A stretch of 64,000 nucleotides of DNA, from assembly GCA_019426215.1 (NCBI GenBank), contig CM033396.1, positions 26,985,101-27,049,100 on the forward strand, given 5' to 3'. Below the pieces are notes generated by a model, which was not told the origin of the DNA, did not search any database, and worked only from the letters and a program-made list of their open reading frames with translations. This document shows, piece by piece, positions 56,914-64,000 of the stretch (positions are counted from its first letter, which is position 1; every line of letters begins with the position of its first letter). The stretch comes from Buddleja alternifolia (taxonomy: Eukaryota; Streptophyta; Magnoliopsida; Lamiales; Scrophulariaceae). The position numbers were made by a program, and so were the translations under genes.

Positions 56914-59900
56914 GTGGAAGAAGAGGTCGAAGTACCACTAGCACAAAAGCGTACTCCGCGAACCACTCCAACTGGATCCACAGGCGCTTCAGCAGAACCA
57001 GCGCTTGAGGAATCTGCAAGGATTCATCCTCCACCTCCTCTTCAATCTATTCTTGATCCAATTCCAGCGACTGCACTAGAGACTCTCTCTAAAAAACGTG
57101 CTCGTTTGCTGGGTAAGTACTTACGCTAAACACAGCACTTTCTTATCACTTTAAGACTCTCTCTAAATGCTTATAAAAACTCTTTCAGCCGAAAGTGATG
57201 CCAGAATACAAGACACTCTTAATATCTTTGAAGAATTGAATCTTCCCATTCGTGCTCAACCTCTTACTTCTTTTCTGGATTTAGATCCTGAAGAAGTCTC
57301 GGAGCCTGAGGATCAAGTACAATCTACTGAAAAAGAACAAGCAACTGAAACAGTCAATGAATCTCCTCGGGGTAAGTGTTGTAGTCCTTGTTTATGATTT
57401 CTACTTAGTAGAAATTTTCCTTGCTTTTTCTCAAACGCTTGCTTGTATCAGCTCAAACAACACCAAACGCTAATGCACCTCCATCCTCAGAGGCCCCTAT
57501 TAAAGTAGATGTGGGTTTAACATCTATTGTGGAAATCGCTAGAGAAGTGGATCAAATCCTTCATGACGCTGAAATATCACCGACCCATGAAGCGACTGAT
57601 CACTCTATGCAGTTAATTGAAGTGGCCGCTGCCATCCCAACTGAAGCGATTGCCATTCAGCCCACTCCAACCGGACCCCCTCCTGATGTCATCAACTTCT
57701 TTCCTCGCGGATACAATGCAGATATTAAGTACTACTATGCCACTAGAGAACATGACACCAGAACTCTCGTTGATATGGAGATCAATTTTCAAAACACTCT
57801 CCATAGGACTGATATCTCAGATTCAGCCAAGTTTGCTTTCTTTGAGCGTTTTGTGGATTTAGTCCTCTACTCGCTTGAGCGTTTCGAGTCTCGACTCGAG
57901 TATATTAGATGACCAGCGTTCAACATCACTGATTTGGACCCTGAGCGATTCAATCTCACTGAAAAATCTTCCGAATCCTTCTATCCACCTCGGCCAAATA
58001 AAATTGTGCTAAAAAATTCCCACATGGGTGATTGGATAAAAAACCCTCATGGAGAAGATCTTAACAAAATTGGGTACACTGCCCTTCCTAAAGTGGTCTA
58101 CTCACCTCAGAACGCTTTGTCCCGTCAACCTCTCAAACAGTGGAAGGAAAAGGAGCCATAGTCGCTGAGCGTCCTAATCCTATTAATTCATGGATAAAGG
58201 ATGAAGCCCGCGAATACCTGGCTAGACTATGGGCAGACTTTTTCAGTGTTGAGCAAGAGCGATTCAAAAAGCTGCTTGCTACAAAGACAGATTCAAAACT
58301 CACTATGCAGCTGGGCAAACGCTGGATCACTGAGACAAATGGGCAGAAGATTTTGTTTTACAATATCATTCCGTTGATGAAATGATAAAGTATCCCTTCC
58401 TATTTAACTTTGGAATTGAAATTCGGCGAAGGGGATATGCTCTCTTCTTACTTCAACAGCGTGAGTCGCTCGTGGGTCCTATCAGCGACTTACTTTACTA
58501 TAGAAGAAGCATAGAAACCTACATCCATAGACAACTCTTTCAAATAAGTCAAGGGGGCTATGAATTTCACTCCGGAGGAAACATTTCCCAGTGACTGCAG
58601 CTTAACCTGAACGAAGATGCCTCTTCCAGCAAGCACCCGCTATTGCCAGGCCAAAGTCAAATTCGTGTAGACCTTGCATTAGATTACACTGAGTTTGCTG
58701 AAATCCACAAAGACATAAGAGCTGTGATAGAAAACGCACAAGCGCTGGATATCACTTTCAACCATTACTTTGGGTTAAGTGACTTCCGAGGATACAATCC
58801 TCATCCTGTACTGTTTTGTCAACAAAACATCCAAGTGGCCAAAATGATATCGCTGATTAGGCCAGTGGATCTCGAAGCAGCTCAAGCGCTCATGCCATTC
58901 ATTTTGGACTTCTACAACTCATACATCTCGGGAGTGGAATTGCCTGAAGGAGTGCAACTTGCACTAAGCAATGTAGAGCACGAAGATGCTCTATTCTATA
59001 TTCTGCAGTCCAGCCTGTTAAGTCCAAGGCATGTTATGGAAGCGATTGGCCCACACTGGGTTATTGCCATTAAGAATCCTTCGCCTGAGATAGAGATAGT
59101 GGAAATCGAAGAGGAACAAACTCCTGCTATGGCAGTCGCTCACACCCCAAACACTGACATGCAAAATATTGCCCCCAGCGCTCCAGCAGTTGAGGTTTCC
59201 CTTAGTGAACAAATTACTCAGATTGAGGCAACGACTTAATCTCTTAACTCAGTGATAGAAGATTTTCAAGCTGAAATAGCCGCAGATCCTTTTACTCGAG
59301 ACAAAACCAAAGGAAAGGCTGTCGTTTCTAGCACATATGGACTCATTCCATCTCCTGAATACTCTTCTTCGGATTCAGACTCGGACAATAATTCAGACGC
59401 TCGAGCTTTCAGATAAGCTAAACGGAACTCGCTCAGCAACATTGAGGGTTCTTGCTAAAAAATATTTGACACCGCTGATAGGTATCTCCGGATAATGTCT
59501 GACACTCGAAGCCGTGATATTTCAAACACTGCTAACAAAGCACTATTGCCATCATGGACAACATATCACCTCTAATTGATGGACTCTCTGCCGAATTCAA
59601 TAGTCATTTAGCCCAAAATGCTTTAGCTGATACTGAGAGGCACACTTCTTCCAATACCACTGCTCAGAGTATCGCTCAACAGGTCGCTCTACTTGTTGAC
59701 GAAGTTTGGCTCTTGCGCAGAGACATCGTTGATTTGAAAACCTCTCTTGATGATGCCAAGGAAGGGGAAATTGAGAAAGAAAAGTCTAAGTCCAAGGCCA
59801 TTTCCAAGACAGACAACAAGCATTGGTGCTCAATGTTCGACGAAATAGCAGGCATAAAGAAGATGTTAACTAAGAGGCGCAAGCCAAGATACTATCAAGG

Positions 59901-60220
59901 CAGATATTTGCTTCCCGATTTAGACGTCGAATTCTTCGAAAGTATGGGTTTTCATCCATACGCTGGACCTCTTAGGAAGCCTTTAAACTGGAAATCTACC
60001 AATGATCGAAAACAAGACATCTATCATGACTTGATCCGAGAACTTGGTATCCCTCCAAGGGATTGGGTGGAAAAAAATTTAGAGCTAAAAAAGCGCTAGA
60101 CTAAGACGACATGATTTTGATGAAGTCCAGTACACTACCATGATAGACATTGATCGACTCCTGCTGGATTTAGCAAATGAAATCTATCAAGGAGAAGAAG
60201 CGGCTAAGCGACAAAGAAGA
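56914..60220 (+). pseudogene. Sirevirus accessory (env-position) ORF, second part, with two introns and later breaks
   Basis: Exon 56914-57112 (KRTPRTTPTGSTGASAEPAL) joins 57189-57371 (ESDARIQDTLNIFEELNLP) and 57452 onward (QTTPNANAPPSSEAPIKVDV) in phase, across two GT-AG introns of 76 and 80 bases with clear donors (GTAAGT) and pyrimidine-rich acceptors. From there the frame has a TGA at 57910-57912, shifts near 58135 and 58375, and stops near 58593 and 59237. Later blocks are VVEGKGAIVAERPNPINSW (shifted frame), a helical domain at 58643-59239 and a coiled-coil block at 59554-60099 (WLLRRDIVDLKTSLDDAKEG). I see no membrane segment. The function is unknown; the position matches the env-like ORF of Sireviruses. 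Confidence 0.72.
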
Positions 60221-60465
60221 TGAAGCCTCATATTTTCTTTCCTTTGTTGTTTTTTAAATTTTTACTTTTTACTCAATCATTTGTATGCTTATCTTAAAAT
60301 TATATATCAATGAATGATTGAACACTGAAACACCTTGTTGAGGCTAACCTAACAGTAGCTAACTTATCTAACTTTCCAAACACTAACTTATAACCATTTT
60401 TGGACTTTTCTTTTAAACTCTTAAATTATAAAAGAGTTACAAGAGTTAAAGGTCTTGACATCATC

Positions 60466-60479
60466 AAAAAGGGGGAAAT
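60466..60479 (+). promoter_or_regulatory. Polypurine tract before the 3' LTR
   Basis: AAAAAGGGGGAAAT directly precedes the TG of the 3' LTR, the standard plus-strand primer position. Confidence 0.92.
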
Positions 60480-62289
60480 TGTTAGGAAATTTCATGTTAA
60501 ATGTTTTGATGATGACAAGATAGGACTTTATGTTAGACCCCAAAAATGTAAGTTTATACCTTCAAGGAAACTATTGTTTAAGCGTGTGAAAGTTCACTTA
60601 TTTGTTTTGGCTTGTAATTTTTATCTTTATAGATTTTAGATTAACCTTTTTTAGACTAAGTCACTAGTGGAGTTTTGAGTGGGTCTACTGAAGACAAAGT
60701 TAAAGATCAAGCGTCCAAAGTCATAAAGAAGATGAAGATTGAATTCTTAGCGTCGGTCAAACGGTAAAGAATTATTTCAGGTAGTTTTGAATCAAGCGCT
60801 CAAGAACTAAATGATTTTAGACTAAATCTTTGACACCAAGTTATTGATGGAATTCTGAGTGAGTCTATCAAGAAAAATGTTGAAGATCAGCGTCTGAAGT
60901 CAAGAGAAGATTGAAGAGCTGCCTTAAGCGTCTGTCAAGAGCTTAAAGTTTATCTCAAGAACTTCCAAACTCAAGCATTCAAGCAACTCCCATCTTTAGC
61001 GTCACCTGAAATCAAAAGCCCAAGTTATATGACTCAAATGCATCATTAAAATATATTTCCAACGGAAATAAAAGCAAAGTGCATAAAAAGTCGGATAAGT
61101 GCTATTAAAATATACGCACTATAACTTATGGGCAAGCCACTCTTTGACCAAGACTGTTGGATTCCAAAAATCAAAACCATGCCTGACCAATTGAATATAG
61201 CCAAAATTCAGGAATGTCAGATGAGGAATGTTTGGGGAGACGTGCTCCTAATTGTGTCCAACGGACAAATCTCAAGGATACTATAAATACTCCCCTCAGC
61301 CAAAAACCAAAAAAAAAAAAAAGATGACACAGTAATACAGTGACAACAAGATATTAACCTATACATATACGAATACACACTGTTGTATATAGAATATACA
61401 AAAAGAAAATCTTACAAACTCCATAGCCAAAATCCTTTCAAGCATTTCTTACCTATTCCGAAAAGACAGTCACAATATCGTAAATCCTTTTTAGAAGAAT
61501 TATACAATATTACTGAGATATCCCAAGTTGTTTGAACTTTTCAAAAACAAACAAACCCGGTACATAAACTTTCAACATCTTTCATCTGAGTGAGAAAGTC
61601 TGTTGATCTACAAGCAATATTTTTGTGTAAAAGAAGCTTGTGGAAAAAGATCTTTATTGGAGCTGAAATCTGTGTGACCAAGGAGTTCCGAGATCGGTTG
61701 TAACTTGCATTATTTCTAAGTGAAAGAAACAAGAGGATAGAAGATCATTATTGGAGCTGAAATCTGTGTGACCAAGGAGTTCCGAGATTTATATCCAATC
61801 TCTCGCTACTTTGTAGAAGTCTCTGTGTGACTCTTCAAAAATCAACTTAGTGAATATCCTCCCTGATAAAAGGAGAAGAAGGACGTAGCTGGGATTACAT
61901 CACTCAGTGAACCTTACAAATATCCTGTGTCATTTATTGTTTAATTCATTTACTGTTTTATTTCCTTACTACTCATATTGCATACATCTTGCAAAAGGTT
62001 TTAAAATAGTTAAGTGACTACTTTGACTTAAACCGAACGCTAAGCTATAAAAAATTATTTTCGATGTGCTAAGCCTGATTAAGTGACTAAACATTGTCCT
62101 ACTTCGGCAAGCGTTAAAATCACTAAGTCTAAGTTATCTTTTCTCAAGTGCTCGACCTAGCGCTTAAGCTTTCCAAGCGTTCAAACACATCAAAAGCGAT
62201 ACGATTTTTACAAGTCGAAAAAGACTTAAGGGTCTATTCAACCCCCCTCCCCCCTTCAAGACCCTTTCGTATGTCACTTTGGACCAACA
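60480..62289 (+). repeat. 3' LTR of the Sirevirus
   Basis: 1810 bases, partner of 36427-38150, with TATA box at 61282-61289. Extra pieces against the 5' LTR are at about 61155-61182, 61259-61273 and 62005-62060. It ends ACCAACA at 62289, followed by GTATA. Confidence 0.93.
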
Positions 62290-64000
62290 GTATAATATTT
62301 CTAGCTCGATTTTTAGATGTTTTTGCCATTTTTTGGGCCAAAATAAACCATTTCTAAATTTCGAGGATTAAAGATAAATAATTTGAAAACATAAGGACTT
62401 CGCACAATATTTTGAATAGTATAAGGGGCTTTGAGCGATTTCTTGATAAAGCAAGGAGAAAACTTGCAATTATCTTTCTTTTAACTTTAGCAAGGTTAAT
62501 TTGGACTTTTCCTAGCTCATGGGTCCCATAGGGAACTATTTTTGCAAGGCCTTGTGCAATTTGCAAAGCCCTATGCAATTTTGGACTACATTTGCTAAAT
62601 TCCCTTTTGAAATTTTATTTATGATACTATATAAACTTTGTTCTAAAAATGTGTGGCATGATGTGTGGATTCCATTGGATAGCGTTTTGAAGAGTTCTTG
62701 AAGAACTTCTTCAAATATGCAGATTTGAAGAAGTTTTTCAAATCTTCAAATCTGCAAATTTGCAGATTTGAAGAAATCAAGAAACAGGACCCATAAAATT
62801 TAAATTGGGATGGGGAAGATGATTAGGATGATGTTGCATTCTGGGGGCTGATTGTAGGGACTAATTTTGGTTAGATAAGGAATTAGTGTATTAGGATTAG
62901 AGATTTGGGGGAAGAAATGAGTTGGGGAAGAAGATGAAAAAAATAAAAAATAAAAAGGTAAATAAAAATTAAAATATAAAATAGTAGAAACAATATAAAA
63001 AATTAGAGTTAATATTAGTGTAAATATTTTCAATAGGCAAAGGTATTTTGGTCTTTACAGAATTTTTTATTGGCAAAAATATTCGAGGGAAGCTGTAGAT
63101 ATCTTTTTAGAAATGACAAGTGAATAACATGATATTTTTTTTATTATAGCGGGGGTAGAGTGATAATAATTTCGATCACAGAGGAATTGAGAGTAATTTA
63201 CCCTAAATAAATATATATCATTTATATCATGAAATAAAAATAATCAAACGACACATATCTTCTTTAGTACGGTTAACTATTAATATATTTCTCATGTGAC
63301 GTAACTTTTAAGTTGGCGGCGCAAAATCTATTTTACAATAATGGAAAACTTTGAGTCTCAATATTGCGATTTATAACCATTTTACAATAATAAACGTCAC
63401 GTGGTAAACATGAGACCTATTCGTTGTATGAAAACTGAGCAAAGTTGATGCGTGCGCACATGAAACTTTGTTGGAGTTGTACTATGTTTATTACTACAAT
63501 GAATCTACGTCGGATAAATATTTTCCAGAGATATGAGCCCTTGCTTCAAAGAAAAGCAATTTAAGTCTTAGTTATGTCAGATCTCAATCAAAAGTTGGAA
63601 AAGGTTATTTTAATTTTTAGCCTATGTTACCCTAAAATCTTGTTCGTTTCTTGGGTTGGGAACCATGTTCTCCAAAGACATTGAGTTTACCAATTCAAGT
63701 TAGTCATATAAAATGGGGCTATATAGTTCTGACAATCATATGAGAATAGGGTAATTGCATCAATATCTCCTCCATTATGGTTAATTAGCATTTACCCCCC
63801 TCAATTTTAATATATTGGTATAGACATGTCCTTTTTTTTCAACTTTTTCGTTAAATTTACTGGCTAAGATTAAAATGGCCATCATTTATTGAGCTTATAA
63901 AATGTTAAACTATACATAACAATTTGTTGAAGAGAAAAAATTTGTTTAAGCATCATTAAATGACATTGTATTCAAGCACAAAAAAAAAATTCGGCCATAT
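62290..64000. other. Flanking AT-rich DNA, no gene seen
   Basis: 62700-62775 has inverted words around CAAATCTGCAAATTTGCAGA (a short palindrome-like cluster similar to 26775-26835). 63740-63860 has GGGTAATTGCATCAATATCTCC, which resembles the start of intergenic non-autonomous repeats. No ORF shows a recognisable protein. Confidence 0.6.
63130..63215 (-). repeat. Dispersed repeat with GGGTAAATTAC end, copy 2 (inverted relative to 13548)
   Basis: The minus strand from 63215 reads TTTAGGGTAAATTACTCTCA, then TGTGATCG-A--TTATTATCACTC and TACCCCCGCTATAATAAAAAAAAT-like sequence, matching 13548-13615. Confidence 0.7.

Larger units (their letters stand above)
36427..62289 (+). mobile_element. Sirevirus-type Ty1/Copia retrotransposon, about 25.9 kb including a nested CACTA
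   Basis: Two LTRs in the same orientation (36427-38150 and 60480-62289) both begin TGTTAGGAAATTTC and end GGACCAACA. A tRNA-Met primer site follows the first and a polypurine tract precedes the second. Inside are gag (38263-40461), pol (40511-43665), polypurine tracts just after pol (43697-43790), and an accessory ORF in the env position (45043 onwards, resuming near 56914). Long gag, repeated polypurine tracts after pol and an extra 3' ORF are Sirevirus traits. The 5-base flanks are GAATA and GTATA, one mismatch. Without CACTA-2 the element is about 14.4 kb. It sits just right of the pararetrovirus. Confidence 0.92.

Noticed and set aside
62800..63033. 77-codon hydrophobic minus-strand ORF
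   Set aside because: AT-rich low-complexity translation with no gene signals.

Overview
The window is plant nuclear DNA, most likely from a eudicot. Every large coding stretch belongs to a transposable element or an integrated virus, intergenic DNA is AT-rich, genes are split by short GT-AG introns, and plant-type tRNA-derived SINEs are present. I found no ordinary host gene, rRNA or tRNA gene. The region is a nest of elements: two CACTA transposons of one family, a 12.7 kb Mutator-like element (MULE), an endogenous pararetrovirus, a Sirevirus-type Copia retrotransposon of about 25.9 kb, and older LTR, SINE and foldback fragments.

Layout. 1-5883: right part of CACTA-1, with a broken TNP2-type transposase, then a multi-exon gene (1997-5283) that still reads through as a plant-transposase/Ulp1-protease protein, then subterminal repeats and a CACTA terminus. 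5884-8604: a Copia 3' end with its LTR, and a second related LTR. 8630-8943: a SINE. 8960-10840: a degenerate minus-strand Sirevirus gag-protease. 12120-13155: a foldback element. 13961-26637: a MULE bounded by inverted repeats and a perfect 10 bp target duplication. It holds a decayed MuDR-type transposase, a ubiquitin-conjugating-enzyme-like gene, a GRF-type zinc-finger gene and a minus-strand DUF1985-Ulp1 gene interrupted by a SINE. 27780-36343: a nearly full-length, decayed caulimovirid genome on the minus strand. 36427-62289: a Sirevirus with both LTRs, PBS, gag, pol, polypurine tracts and an unusual intron-containing accessory ORF. That ORF is split by minus-strand CACTA-2 (45415 to about 56.9 kb), which itself holds a hAT-like element and a possible LTR-like insertion.

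How the genes relate. Transposase genes (TNP2, MURA, Copia pol) would move their own elements, but all are interrupted by stops or frameshifts, so no element here looks autonomous now. The striking theme is ubiquitin/SUMO-pathway cargo. Ulp1-type SUMO protease domains occur three times, in two unrelated DNA-transposon superfamilies, and the MULE also carries an E2-like gene whose catalytic cysteine position is serine. The CACTA-1 Ulp1 gene is the only sizeable gene whose twelve coding exons all join in frame.
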